A stretch of 64,000 nt of DNA from Pseudomonas viridiflava (GCF_003702045.1 NZ_RBTP01000031.1:1-64000), one strand, 5' to 3'. Positions 7,764 to 17,246 are shown, counted from the stretch's first letter. Numbers and translations: made by a program. Notes: generated by a model from the sequence alone, not told the origin.

Positions 7764-8672
7764 TCAATCCACGCGTAAGGCCCCTGACAGCAACGTCAGC
7801 AGGCCTTGCACCTTGGGCAGTGACTCACGGCTGCGTGGCCAGGCCAGGTGCAGCGAAAGACCGTCGGTGGCCAGGTGGGGAAGAATTTCCACAAGTTCGC
7901 CACGCTGCAACTGGTCCTTGATCAACCAGGTCGCCAACTGCGCGATGCCACAGCCTGACGTCACAGCGCCGACCTGGGCTTCCCCATTACCCACCACGAT
8001 GCGTGGCTCGACCGCTCGGGTTTCGGGCTGGCCCTGCGCATCGACGAACAGCCAGGGGCTGACGCTGCCATCGCCTCGACCGAACAGAATGCAGGCGTGA
8101 TCCCTCAGCTCGTCGAACGTGCGAGGCATGCCATACCGTTGCAAGTAGGCAGGCGCTGCGCAAAAAATAACGCGCTCGGTCCCCAGACAACGATGGGCCA
8201 CCCCAGCCGGCCAGATCGACGGGCCGCCAATGCGGACCGCAACATCAATGCCCTCCTCCAGAATATCGACGAAGCGATCCGTAAACGTGACGTGCGGGCG
8301 CAGTTTGGGATAGTTGCTGGCGAACGTCAGAATCTGCGGCAGCACATGCAATCGACCGAACGTCGCCGGCAGATCGATGCGCAGTTGTCCGGCAGGCTCG
8401 GAGCGCTGCGCCGCCAGGGCCGTCTCGGCCTCCTCCAGCTCGGCAAGCATCCGCGTGCAAACGGCGTGGTAGGCCGCACCCTCCTCGGTCAGCGCCAGGC
8501 TTCGGGTGGTACGGGCAAACAGACGCATGCCCAATCGGTGTTCCAGGCGCGCCACGCTTTTGCTGACAGCAGAATTGGTCAGACTAAGGCGCTCGGCCGC
8601 CGCCGTGAAGCTGCCCGCGTTAGCCACTGCCACAAACGTTTCGATACCTTTAAGGCGATCGGTAGAAAGCAC
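7764..8672 (-). CDS. LysR-family transcriptional regulator
   Basis: The 302-residue protein starts at GTG 8672 and has the full LysR length. The winged helix-turn-helix lies at residues 6-65 (FVAVANAGSFTAAAERL, SVARLEHRLGMRLF). The rest is the two-lobed effector-binding domain. It is divergent from the MFS exporter gene at 8783 with 110 bases between the starts, the usual position from which a LysR protein controls its neighbour and itself. The effector is unknown. It is separate from two other LysR genes in the window. Confidence 0.92.
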   Translation of the reverse strand: MLSTDRLKGIETFVAVANAGSFTAAAERLSLTNSAVSKSVARLEHRLGMRLFARTTRSLALTEEGAAYHAVCTRMLAELEEAETALAAQRSEPAGQLRIDLPATFGRLHVLPQILTFASNYPKLRPHVTFTDRFVDILEEGIDVAVRIGGPSIWPAGVAHRCLGTERVIFCAAPAYLQRYGMPRTFDELRDHACILFGRGDGSVSPWLFVDAQGQPETRAVEPRIVVGNGEAQVGAVTSGCGIAQLATWLIKDQLQRGELVEILPHLATDGLSLHLAWPRSRESLPKVQGLLTLLSGALRVD

Positions 8673-8782
8673 GGCTCATTACCACTGATGAATTTATTTC
8701 CTTAATGTAAGGAATATTCGCCAACGATAGGAAATGGTTTCTGCAATATGCTGGCACACTAATTTTCTACTGGATTTGTGTC

Positions 8783-9997
8783 ATGCCGTCTCAGGAAACA
8801 TCTTCCACCGCCGCGAGCGAACGCTCGACCGGCGCAGGTCTGTCGATTGCCATTCTGGCGCTGGCAGGCTTTGTCATCGTTACGACTGAATTTCTCATCA
8901 TCGGCCTGTTGCCTGCACTGGCCAGGGACTTGGGCATTTCGATTTCCAGCGCCGGGTTGCTGGTTACTCTGTTCGCCTTTACGGTGATGCTGTTCGGCCC
9001 GCCACTGACGGCGATGCTCTCGCACCTGGACCGCAAACGGACATTCATCGTCATTTTGCTGATCTTCGCCGCGTCCAATGCGCTGGCGGCCCTGTCGAGC
9101 AACATCTGGATTCTGGCGCTGGCGCGTTTCATACCCGCCCTGGCGCTGCCGGTGTTCTGGGGCACCGCCAGCGAAACAGCCGGCCTCATGGCAGGCCCCA
9201 ATCAGGCAGGTAAAGCGGTAGCGCAGGTGTATCTGGGCATCTCAGCGGCCATGCTTTTTGGTATTCCGCTGGGCACTGTGTTTGCCGACGCCGTGGGCTG
9301 GCGCGGCGCGTTCTGGGCGCTGACCGTATTGTCCGCACTGATGGCGTTGCTGTTAGCCATTTCGATGCCGACGCTGGCACCCACGGCCAAGGTGGGGCTG
9401 GCTCAGCAGGCCAGAATCCTGCGCGACCCGCACTTCATCGCCAATCTGCTGCTGTCGATTCTGTTGTTCACTGCCATGTTCGGCGCTTACACCTACCTGG
9501 CCGATACCCTGGAACGCATCGCTGGCATCGAGTCCGCTCAAGTGGGCTGGTGGTTAATGGGCTTCGGCGCGGTTGGCCTGATCGGTAACGCGTTAGGCGG
9601 CCGCTTCGTTGATCGCAGCCCGCTGGGCTCGACAATGGTATTTGCACTGGTGCTGGCTCTGGGGATGACCGCCAGCGTTCCGGCCGCAGGATCCCTGCCG
9701 TTGCTGGCGGTGGTATTGGCCGTATGGGGCATTGCGCACACGGCCCTGTTTCCGGTCTGCCAGATTCGGGTCATGAAGGCCGCTCCGCAGGCTCAGGCGC
9801 TGGCGGGCACGCTGAACGTTTCAGCCGCCAACGCAGGGATCGGGTTGGGTTCGATCATTGGCGGTGTGACCATTGAGTACATGGGCCTGGAAGCAGTGGG
9901 TTACGTGGCCGCTGTCGTTGCCCTGCTGGCCATCGCGCTGGCGTGGCTGACGATGTCGCGCAAAGACCAGACCGCAGCGACAGCCGCTGCGGTCTGA
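8783..9997 (+). CDS. MFS exporter, AraJ/YdhP type
   Basis: The protein has 404 residues with twelve predicted membrane helices. The N-terminal half shows the drug:H+ antiporter pattern: TTEFLIIGLLP in helix 1, then the loop LDRKRTFI between helices 2 and 3, followed by RFIPALALPVFWG. This places it with AraJ/YdhP/PbuE-like efflux proteins of the inner membrane. The substrate is not evident. The LysR gene on the other side of the 110-base gap is probably its regulator. An inverted repeat follows the stop. Confidence 0.88.
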   Translation: MPSQETSSTAASERSTGAGLSIAILALAGFVIVTTEFLIIGLLPALARDLGISISSAGLLVTLFAFTVMLFGPPLTAMLSHLDRKRTFIVILLIFAASNALAALSSNIWILALARFIPALALPVFWGTASETAGLMAGPNQAGKAVAQVYLGISAAMLFGIPLGTVFADAVGWRGAFWALTVLSALMALLLAISMPTLAPTAKVGLAQQARILRDPHFIANLLLSILLFTAMFGAYTYLADTLERIAGIESAQVGWWLMGFGAVGLIGNALGGRFVDRSPLGSTMVFALVLALGMTASVPAAGSLPLLAVVLAVWGIAHTALFPVCQIRVMKAAPQAQALAGTLNVSAANAGIGLGSIIGGVTIEYMGLEAVGYVAAVVALLAIALAWLTMSRKDQTAATAAAV

Positions 9998-10006
9998 CCC
10001 TTCTGG

Positions 10007-10044
10007 CTGGTGGGGCTGTCCTGAGCATCTATCGACAGCCCCGC
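10007..10044 (+). terminator. Probable terminator of the MFS gene
   Basis: GGGGCTGTC at 10012-10020 and GACAGCCCC at 10034-10042 form a nine-base-pair stem with a 13-base loop just after the MFS stop codon. There is no strong T run, so termination efficiency is uncertain. Confidence 0.5.
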
Positions 10045-10250
10045 TGACGGGTCATACGTCTTTGGAGGCCTGCCAGGTTTTCATCCATCCAAACGTATAC
10101 CTTTCACAGCACATCACTGGGCCTTACGAACAGTTCTGTATGAATAATGGCAAAATGATCTTCCCTTGGCATTTGTGACGCGCCAAACTCTTACCTTTCG
10201 GTCAAGGATGAGGGTTTCTGACCGGTTCAAGTCAGATTCCGGTAAGCGTT

Positions 10251-11327
10251 ATGAATCGCTATCAAGGTAAAGGGTTGGCATTTGCCAAGCGCATCTACGC
10301 GCCAAGAACTGTTGGCGTCAGCGTAGGTTTAATCACCGTCGCAGTATCCCTGCTCCATGTGAACGCCCCGCTCTGGTTATGGCCCGTAGCGCTTTTCAAC
10401 GCGCTGGTGTGGCCGCACGTCGCCTATCAACTGGCTAGAACGTCCAGACAGCCTTACCAGGCCGAATGGCGCAACCTGCTGACCGACTCTTTTGCCGGAG
10501 GTTTCTGGATCGGCGCGATGGGCTTCAGTGTGCTGCCCGGCATCACCGTGGTCGCGATGATGGCCATGCACAACATCGCGGCTGCTGGCCCCCGCTTGAT
10601 GCTCAGAGGCTTTGTCGCGCAAGCGCTGGGCGTGATGGCGTCTGTGCTGATACTTAATCCGACCGTCAACCTGGAAAGCACCGCCCTGCAGATGTATGCC
10701 TGCCTTCCGGTTCTGGTGATCTACCCAATTTTCATCGGCTGGATGAGCCATCAGGTCACGCTCAAACTGCGCGAACACCGAAACATACTTCACCGGCTCA
10801 GCCGCACCGACAGCCTGACCGGCCTGCTCAATCACGGTGCCTGGAAAGAATTGCTCGATATCGAATTTGCAAAAAGCAGAAGTTTGAATCAGGAATGTGT
10901 GATTGCACTGATCGATATCGATTTTTTCAAAACCATCAATGACACCTACGGCCATCTGGTGGGCGATACCGTCCTGCAAAGCATTAGCCAGGCGCTGGTC
11001 GATAACCTGCGCAAAACCGACCTGACCGGGCGCTGCGGCGGTGACGAATTTTGCGTGATCCTGCCGGGTGTAACCACCGCTCAAGCCAACAGAGTGCTTG
11101 AAAAGCTACGCAGGGCCATCGACGAACTCAGCTATTCGTTGCATGAAGATCTCAAAGTCAGCCTCAGCATTGGCGTCGCGGCTTACAACCACTCATTGAG
11201 CGATACCTCTGCCTGGCTGCACGAAGCGGACAAGGCGCTGTACCTCGCCAAAAGTACCGGCCGCAATCGTGTGGTGATTGCCGACGACATCCGGGCGGAC
11301 TGCTCGTCCATGCGCACCCAGACCTGA
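10251..11327 (+). CDS. Diguanylate cyclase with MASE2 membrane sensor domain
   Basis: The 358-residue protein makes cyclic di-GMP from two GTP. Residues about 10-180 are a MASE2 domain with several membrane helices (PLWLWPVALFNALVWPHVAY is typical), as in E. coli DgcC/AdrA. The GGDEF domain spans about 190-350. The active-site motif GGDEF is intact at 263-267, and the inhibitory I-site RKTD is at 254-257, five residues before it. The enzyme should therefore be active and feedback-inhibited. It acts at the inner membrane, probably in the switch from motility to biofilm. No regulator or phosphodiesterase lies next to it. Confidence 0.93.
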   Translation: MNRYQGKGLAFAKRIYAPRTVGVSVGLITVAVSLLHVNAPLWLWPVALFNALVWPHVAYQLARTSRQPYQAEWRNLLTDSFAGGFWIGAMGFSVLPGITVVAMMAMHNIAAAGPRLMLRGFVAQALGVMASVLILNPTVNLESTALQMYACLPVLVIYPIFIGWMSHQVTLKLREHRNILHRLSRTDSLTGLLNHGAWKELLDIEFAKSRSLNQECVIALIDIDFFKTINDTYGHLVGDTVLQSISQALVDNLRKTDLTGRCGGDEFCVILPGVTTAQANRVLEKLRRAIDELSYSLHEDLKVSLSIGVAAYNHSLSDTSAWLHEADKALYLAKSTGRNRVVIADDIRADCSSMRTQT

Positions 11328-11665
11328 AGGATCAACGCTTATCCTTGAACCACAACGAAAACAGCGATGAAAAGCTCTTCACGCCCATCTTCTGAAAGAA
11401 AGCGTTGCGTATGTCGGCGCGCAGGGATTGGAGGGTAATTTCTTTAGGTTCGACTGCTTTCTTCGTCGGTGAGACCGTCAGCCTTTGACGCCAACTCACG
11501 ACTGGATGCGTTTCTTCTGTCGAGCTGCATGATTGCCACGCGTGTAGCACTGCCTGGATGTGTGATTCGCATGAACGACTTCCTTGCTAAAAAGCGGCAG
11601 CACGACACCGCCGCGACGACAACGCGTCACAGTGTTTTTTTACCCGTTGACGTAGCGTGCGCGGA
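11328..11665. other. Stretch of about 340 bases without a firm gene
   Basis: A minus-strand ORF at 11332-11550 (72 codons, GTG start) ends in a plausible-looking NAFFQKMGVKSFSSLFSLWF, but it lacks a ribosome binding site and a recognisable family. Nothing else was seen. If it is a gene, it would be convergent with the diguanylate cyclase. Confidence 0.3.
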
Positions 11666-12385
11666 TCAGTTGATAACGCGTTGGCGTCCATGCAATTGAT
11701 CGAGTAGCCACTCAGGTTCACGCGTTTCAAAGATCACGCTAATGGGCAGATCAAGTTCTAACGGGCCATACAATTTTTCTTCGTGATCCAGATGCGCTTG
11801 CTGAACGCAGCGGTAGTCCAACGGATAGATGCTTTTTTCGATGGGCAGTAGACGGTCGAAATGTTCCAGCAAGCCACGGAAAACGATCCGGCGCTCCACG
11901 GTATTTTGTGTGGTGGCGATGAGTTTGGCGAAGTACTCGCTGTCGCTGCGTTTCAAGGCATCGCTTGCGGCGAAGCGTTCCACGAGGGTGTAGTGCGAAG
12001 TGTCGTCGAACAAGACGCAGCACAGTCGCTCTCGGGGCATCTTGTAAAAGGGGTTGTCCGATGGAGGCCGTCGGCAAAGCGCGCCCAGCACGAACAGCGC
12101 GGCCTGCTCGGCGAACGTCTTGCGCGTACGGTCATGAAGGTTCGCCAGGTCCTTGAGAACGGGTGCCTGCCTTCCCTGCTCCCTGACCTGTCGGGAAAGT
12201 TTCGCAAACGGGCCCGATGGGCCTAGCAGCGCGGCTTGCTGCTGGACCAGGGTCGCTCGCGAAAGCATCGACTGCCGTGCCGCCAGCTCTTGAAAATCTG
12301 TCGTCCGATTGATGTCGGCAGTGTGCGAATCCAGCCGCGAAGACTGATCGGGATGAGACTGTGGGCCGATAAGACAAACCGCCAT
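11666..12385 (-). CDS. Conserved Pseudomonas hypothetical protein, paralog of the gene at 1125-1805
   Basis: The protein has 239 residues and starts at ATG 12385 behind a strong AAAAGGAG site. The N-terminal half is polar and helix-rich. The C-terminal half carries the family landmarks seen in the 1125-1805 protein: NPFYKMPRERL, then FDDTSHYTLVERFAA, then LLPIEKSIYPLDY. Outside these the two have diverged strongly. There is no signal peptide or membrane segment. Function is unknown. A small LuxR-type regulator gene follows upstream on the same strand, 217 bases away, which may or may not control it. Confidence 0.8.
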   Translation of the reverse strand: MAVCLIGPQSHPDQSSRLDSHTADINRTTDFQELAARQSMLSRATLVQQQAALLGPSGPFAKLSRQVREQGRQAPVLKDLANLHDRTRKTFAEQAALFVLGALCRRPPSDNPFYKMPRERLCCVLFDDTSHYTLVERFAASDALKRSDSEYFAKLIATTQNTVERRIVFRGLLEHFDRLLPIEKSIYPLDYRCVQQAHLDHEEKLYGPLELDLPISVIFETREPEWLLDQLHGRQRVIN

Positions 12386-12602
12386 AAGTTGCTCCTTTTA
12401 TTTTTTTCGTGTGGTGGTGCAAACAATCAGGCCCAGCAAACGCCGCGCCAGATTCTGCCTCCGTCAAGGAACGCCAGCCCCTTAAAATCTGACACATCGA
12501 AGCACCGATTTAACGCTGAATCGAATAAGCCCACATCATTGAATGGCGCTAAAGAAAAAGATCACCCGACCTGTGTACAGTACAGACTACTAACTGACGC
12601 CC

Positions 12603-12857
12603 CTATTGTGACGAGATGATTTCGGTACACAATCCGACAGATGTAGGGGGTCGCAGTTTTATACCTGGCGACATCAGGAATGATACGCAACGAGCCATCA
12701 GTTCAGTGCGACTTTTGACCTGATTCTTTCGAAGTAACGATGACACATGATCACGCACGGTGTAGTCACTGATGCAGAGCTGGCGCGCGATCTGCTTATT
12801 GGTGTACCCCTGCAGCAATAGCCCCAAGACCTCTTGTTCTCGACTTGTTGCCCACAT
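12603..12857 (-). CDS. Stand-alone LuxR-type HTH protein
   Basis: The protein has only 84 residues, and ATG 12857 is preceded by AGGGAGG, so this start is well supported. Residues 4-58 are a complete GerE/LuxR DNA-binding domain: SREQEVLGLLLQGYTNKQIA, then LCISDYTVRDHVSSLLRK. No receiver, autoinducer-binding or ATPase domain precedes it, and the upstream frame is not open. It resembles short GerE-like regulators that act without a sensory domain. It lies upstream of a gene of the paralogous hypothetical family on the same strand. The target genes are unknown. Confidence 0.85.
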   Translation of the reverse strand: MWATSREQEVLGLLLQGYTNKQIARQLCISDYTVRDHVSSLLRKNQVKSRTELMARCVSFLMSPGIKLRPPTSVGLCTEIISSQ

Positions 12858-13193
12858 GAAGCGGCCTCCCTGTTATGGCTGTTCATCCATTGAAGAAGTA
12901 GGATACCTCTTACAAACCTTATTCACGACCTCAAGATTAAATCGACTTCGGCACTACTTTATTGAGGGTTATTTTATGACTAGCGAAATAAAAGAATTAT
13001 CCTACGAATACACATGACGCATTCGTATGCGAGACATAGAACTCAACTACAAGCAAACGGCCAACCACTTCTAAAATTGTAAATAATCTACTGAATGGCA
13101 GACGCATACTATCAGCCATTACCTGGGCGCTCGCGCATGTGAAGGTACCCGAAACGCTCGACGTGTATGTAGAACGCTTCGGCTGCCGTTTTG
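12858..13193. other. AT-rich intergenic stretch of about 335 bases
   Basis: No supported ORF was found. Base composition is clearly AT-richer than its surroundings, especially 12900-13110. The stretch contains the leader and presumably the promoter of the LuxR-type gene and the downstream side of the MFS symporter gene. No repeat or operator was recognised. Confidence 0.4.
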
Positions 13194-14510
13194 CTAGCTG
13201 GCGCGCCGCAGCGCTCTGTCATCGACTTCAACGCCTCTGCGGATGCCGAACACCACAGCGGTCAGAAGGCCTATGGCGCCCATGACCAGGCCGTAAAGCA
13301 CACAGACCCAGACATTCCAGGGCATTAGCGCAATCAGCAGCAACGGCGTGGTACTGGCCCAGAACGCGTAGGCAATGTTGTACGTAAACGAGATCCCCGA
13401 CACGCGGATGCTGGCCGGGAACAGGCCCACCATGACCGACGGCACCACGCCCACGATGCCGCAGGCCAGGCCCGCAATGGCGTAGGCAAGGCCCATTGGC
13501 AACCATTGCTCGATCAAGCTGGCATACAGCACGCCAATGCCCAGCGGCAACAGTGCGCTGTAGAGCATAACGCCGCGCCAGGCACCGATCCGATCGACCA
13601 GCATGCCGGCCAGCACACAACCGATGTTGAGAAATACGATACCTACCGCGCTCAGGGCAAAGGTGTGGCTGGCATTGATGCCGAAGCGCTGCTGCATGAC
13701 GGTCGGCGTGATCACCACCAGCACGACCACCGCCGATGTCAGTACGAAGGTCAGCAGCGCGGCTGGCAGCAACGATGCGCGATGGTCTTTGAGGACCTGT
13801 TTCAGGGGGAGCGCTTGCAGCCCTTCGCGCTGGGCATGCAGGGCCATGAACACCGGGGTTTCGCTCAGCCAGCGGCGCAACCATACGCCCACGACACCGA
13901 ATATACCGCCCAGCAGGAAGGGAATGCGCCACGCCCAGTCGAGTATTTCAGCGGGGCTGAACACACGCGCCAGCCAGGTTGCAGTGAGCGCGCCCAGCAG
14001 GTAGCCAAAAGTCAGACCCGCCTGCAATACACCCAAGGCATAGCCACGATGACCGCTTGGCGCATGCTCGGCGACGAACACCCAGGCGCTTGGCACCTCG
14101 CCCCCAACGGCTGCGCCCTGAAGAATGCGCAAGGCCAGCAGCACCAAAGGTGCCCAATAACCGATCTGGGCGTAGGTGGGCATGATGCCGATCAGCAGGC
14201 ACGGCAGCGCCATCATCAGGATGCTGAGGCTGAACACTCGCTTGCGCCCCAGACGATCGGCGAAATGCGCCATCAGAATTCCGCCCAGCGGCCGCGCCAG
14301 ATAGCCGGTCACGAAAATGCCGAAGCTCTGGAGCAGACGCAGCCACTCAGGCATTTCAGGTGGAAAGAACAGTTGGCTGAGGGTCAGCGCGAAGAAGACG
14401 AAGATAATGAAATCGTAGATTTCCAGTGCCCCGCCCAGCGCTGCAAGACTCAGGGTCTTGTAGTCGCCACGGCTGAAAGGCTGTGCAGGTGGTCGAACGA
14501 TGGCTGTCAT
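13194..14510 (-). CDS. MFS metabolite:H+ symporter (MHS family)
   Basis: The 438-residue inner-membrane protein has twelve helices. MHS-family signatures are visible: YDFIIFVFFALTLSQLFFP in helix 1, RPLGGILMAHFADRLGRKR between helices 2 and 3, and RILQGAAVGGEVPSAWVFVAEHAP. Relatives (ProP, KgtP, ShiA) import organic acids, betaines or shikimate with protons. The substrate cannot be read from the sequence. The gene follows the TonB receptor gene on the same strand after a 279-base gap rich in palindromes, so co-transcription is not assured. Confidence 0.88.
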   Translation of the reverse strand: MTAIVRPPAQPFSRGDYKTLSLAALGGALEIYDFIIFVFFALTLSQLFFPPEMPEWLRLLQSFGIFVTGYLARPLGGILMAHFADRLGRKRVFSLSILMMALPCLLIGIMPTYAQIGYWAPLVLLALRILQGAAVGGEVPSAWVFVAEHAPSGHRGYALGVLQAGLTFGYLLGALTATWLARVFSPAEILDWAWRIPFLLGGIFGVVGVWLRRWLSETPVFMALHAQREGLQALPLKQVLKDHRASLLPAALLTFVLTSAVVVLVVITPTVMQQRFGINASHTFALSAVGIVFLNIGCVLAGMLVDRIGAWRGVMLYSALLPLGIGVLYASLIEQWLPMGLAYAIAGLACGIVGVVPSVMVGLFPASIRVSGISFTYNIAYAFWASTTPLLLIALMPWNVWVCVLYGLVMGAIGLLTAVVFGIRRGVEVDDRALRRAS

Positions 14511-14629
14511 GAAGCCCCCGATACATGGCTGAAAAGCGCGTCCCGCGCTCGCTGGGCGCGAAGAATAGCAAAGCTTGGATCCGGCTGTGGGGTTTGCAAG
14601 CGGTGTTCAAGTGCCGCGCGACGGCCGAT

Positions 14630-14775
14630 CCCCGCCCACTGCGCTGCCCTCTGATGTGACGCGCAGCGTCACGGGATATATGTCCACGCAGAGCGTGGGC
14701 CCGATCAGCGTTAGGGAGGTCATTGATCGCTCCCCACGCTCCCGCGGGATTGCCTCTCAGGACGCTCTGCGTCCG
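14630..14775. repeat. Cluster of P. syringae type palindromes
   Basis: The region holds several short hairpins, including TGACGC-GCA-GCGTCA at about 14657-14671, CCACGCAGAGCGTGG at about 14685-14700, and GGACGCTCTGCGTCC near 14759-14773. Similar units recur at 35690-35985 and 59570-59635. They are typical intergenic REP-like elements between the TonB receptor and MFS genes and could also cut transcription. Confidence 0.55.
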
Positions 14776-14789
14776 CTTCAACGGTTGAC

Positions 14790-16961
14790 TCAGAAATTGA
14801 CCGAGGCGGAGAGCCTGGCAGTTCGCGGAGCGCCCATGAACAGGTAGTCATCGCCCAAGTACTCGCCAGCGTCACGCCAGTAGCGTTTGTCGAACAGGTT
14901 GTCGATCGTCAGGCGCAGGACGGTGTCGTAGCCTCCAAGCCTGGTGCTGTAGCGGCTGCCGATGTTGAACAGTGCGTAGTCATTGACCTGCACCGTGCCT
15001 TGCCGGTCGGCCATTTTGCTGGCGCTGTACTGCACGCCGCCGAGCAGGGCCAAACCGCGAACCGGCAGGCTGTAATCAGCTTGCAGGCTGCCACGGTATT
15101 TCGGCACGTTTAGCGCCTGATGGCCCTCGTACGCCTCGGTGCCGCTGCCTTCGACCCGCGCACGAATCGCTGCGGCGCTGGCGGACATCTGCAGACGATC
15201 GGTCACCCAGCCATTGGCACCCAACTCCAGACCGGTGTTTTTCTGTTCGCCCTGCTGCACGTAGGTGAAGGTGCCGTCATCGTTGGGCCTGGAATATTGA
15301 TAAGCCTGACGCGCCTGGAACACCGCAGCCGTGAAGCTCATGCGCTGCCAGTCATACTTGACCCCGGCCTCCAGTTGGCGCGACACGGTCGGAGCCAGAA
15401 TCTCGCTGGCGTTGCGGGTGAACCAAGCCGCCGTCCCGCCCAGCGAAAGCCCTTTGCTGTAGCTGGTGTAGAGCGACACATTGTCAACCGGCTTATAAAT
15501 CAATGCGGCCTGGGGCAGAAACACCCAGCGCTGGGTATGGCGCGCATCGCTGCCGTCCTCGGCGTAAGCCTGCTCGTCGAGACGCACCTGCCGCCCGCCC
15601 AGCACGGTCTGCCAGTGTTTGTTGAAGCTGATGCGGTCGGTCACGAACAGCCCGTATTGACGACTGTCCAGGCGGCGCTCGGTATGCGGCAGCGGCAGGT
15701 CGGATGGGGCGACGGCTTCGGGTGACGCGTTGATGTTGCCGGAGCCGACGAACTCGTTGAAGGTGCCCCGCGTGTCCACCGTGCGGCGATAGGCGCTGGT
15801 GCCGAAGGTCAGCTCATGCCAGAGCGGGCCGGTGGTAAAGGTGCCGGACATGGCCGCCTCGACTTCATCGTTACGGCGCGTGTCGTCCGGGCTACGGAAG
15901 TCATAGATGTCGTAGTCGCCCTCGGCGCTGAAGTGATTGGGCACCGCTTCTGCCGCGCAACTGGCCGAGCCGTAGCAGCCCCACGCAAACGCGCTGTAAT
16001 CGTCAATGACCACGCGGCTTCGCGACGCACTGACGCTGCCTTTCCAGCTGTCGTTGAAGCGGTATTCGAAGCGCCCGTTCATGTTCAAAGAATCAATGCC
16101 GACGGGGTTGGACCAGCGCTGATAGCCCAGTAATTTACGCGGCGAGGCATCGTGAGGCAGTGCCGTGCCGCCGAGCAACTGATAACCGGGCACGGAACGC
16201 TGCTCTTTGGTTTGATACTCGACGTCCAGTTGCAACAAGGCGCGGTCACTGATGCTCCAGTCAAACGCCAGGGAGGCGAAGTCTCGCTGACCATCGGCAT
16301 GTTCGACGTAGGAACGAATGTCTTCATGGGCCAGATTGGCGCGCAGACCGAATTGTTTTTCACTGCCGAACCAGCCCCCGATATCGGTGGCGATGTAGCG
16401 TTCGCCCTGCTGGTTGGTCGACACGGTGACCGAGCGCACATCGGCCGCGCGTTTGGTCTGGTAGTTGAGGACGCCACCGGGCTCTGAAACGCCGCTTTGC
16501 AGACCTGACAGGCCCTTGAGCAGTTCGACCTGCTGTTTGTTTTCTAGCGCCACGTTCTGCTCGCCAGTGACGCTGCGGCCATTAATGCGGTAGCTGTTGG
16601 CGGCATTGAGCGAGAACCCGCGCACCACGAAGTTTTCGTAGTAACCCACCGGCGCGTAACTTTCCCCCACGGAAGCATCATTGCGCAACACTTCGCTCAG
16701 CAGCCTGGCCTGACGATCCTGAATCAACGCCTCGGTGAATACCGACACTGAAGCCGGCGTGTCGAGCAAGGAAGCTGGATCGTAACCGGTGACAAAAGCC
16801 TGCGCAGCCTTGTAGTCGCCGACGCGTTCTTCGCGACTGCCCGAAACGTTCACCGCGTCCAGAGTCAACGGTTCGACCGCCAGCACCGGCGAGGCGACAG
16901 CCATGCCCAATGGCAGCAGGCGCGATGCAAAACGCACGGCAGGTCGGTATGGCGAACTCAT
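14790..16961 (-). CDS. TonB-dependent siderophore receptor
   Basis: The 723-residue outer-membrane receptor has a signal peptide (residues 1-29, ending SPVLA). A likely TonB box, LTLDAVNV, lies at the mature N-terminus. The plug domain follows at about 60-165 (TPASVSVFTEALIQDRQA, GYYENFVVRGF, LLKGLSGLQSG, GGVLNYQTKR). A 22-strand barrel ends in a terminal Phe. The plug motifs match ferric-siderophore receptors of the FhuA/FoxA/FpvA group. There is no N-terminal signalling extension, so it should not control its own sigma factor. No clear Fur box was found upstream, and the siderophore is unknown. Confidence 0.92.
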   Translation of the reverse strand: MSSPYRPAVRFASRLLPLGMAVASPVLAVEPLTLDAVNVSGSREERVGDYKAAQAFVTGYDPASLLDTPASVSVFTEALIQDRQARLLSEVLRNDASVGESYAPVGYYENFVVRGFSLNAANSYRINGRSVTGEQNVALENKQQVELLKGLSGLQSGVSEPGGVLNYQTKRAADVRSVTVSTNQQGERYIATDIGGWFGSEKQFGLRANLAHEDIRSYVEHADGQRDFASLAFDWSISDRALLQLDVEYQTKEQRSVPGYQLLGGTALPHDASPRKLLGYQRWSNPVGIDSLNMNGRFEYRFNDSWKGSVSASRSRVVIDDYSAFAWGCYGSASCAAEAVPNHFSAEGDYDIYDFRSPDDTRRNDEVEAAMSGTFTTGPLWHELTFGTSAYRRTVDTRGTFNEFVGSGNINASPEAVAPSDLPLPHTERRLDSRQYGLFVTDRISFNKHWQTVLGGRQVRLDEQAYAEDGSDARHTQRWVFLPQAALIYKPVDNVSLYTSYSKGLSLGGTAAWFTRNASEILAPTVSRQLEAGVKYDWQRMSFTAAVFQARQAYQYSRPNDDGTFTYVQQGEQKNTGLELGANGWVTDRLQMSASAAAIRARVEGSGTEAYEGHQALNVPKYRGSLQADYSLPVRGLALLGGVQYSASKMADRQGTVQVNDYALFNIGSRYSTRLGGYDTVLRLTIDNLFDKRYWRDAGEYLGDDYLFMGAPRTARLSASVNF

Positions 16962-17246
16962 TTGAACGGACTCCAGAGGATCGAGCGCCCGGACAGATGC
17001 GAAGCACCTTCAGGCAGGGGGCAACCTTTTACGTTTACCCACTGTTTTTTTCAACCTCCTCGTGCGCCTCGTTGCATGGGCCAGTGGGGCAGATAACTGT
17101 GTGTTGGCAGCCCCATGCAACAAAACGACACGATCGTTAATTAAGCGTGAGTTAAGTCAGCCTGGATAATCTGAATTCAACAAAGCCGCTGAACGAATCA
17201 GCGAGCCAGCAATCCATTAGAACAGATCAATCAGAAGGAACATCTT
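16962..17246. promoter_or_regulatory. Shared 285-base region between TonB receptor and PepSY genes
   Basis: The two genes diverge from this region, so both promoters should lie here. GGAG precedes the receptor start on the minus strand and AAGGAAC precedes the PepSY start. I looked for a Fur box (GATAATGATAATCATTATC type) and saw no convincing match. Further assignment is not possible. Confidence 0.4.

Noticed and set aside
13506..14654. 382-codon plus-strand ORF antisense to the MHS symporter gene
   Set aside because: It is Gln/His/Arg-rich with no hydrophobic pattern, whereas the opposite frame is a clear twelve-helix transporter.
16962..17246. Fur box search between the TonB receptor and PepSY genes
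   Set aside because: Only weak partial matches (for example TGGATAATCTGAATTC) were found, so no operator is claimed.
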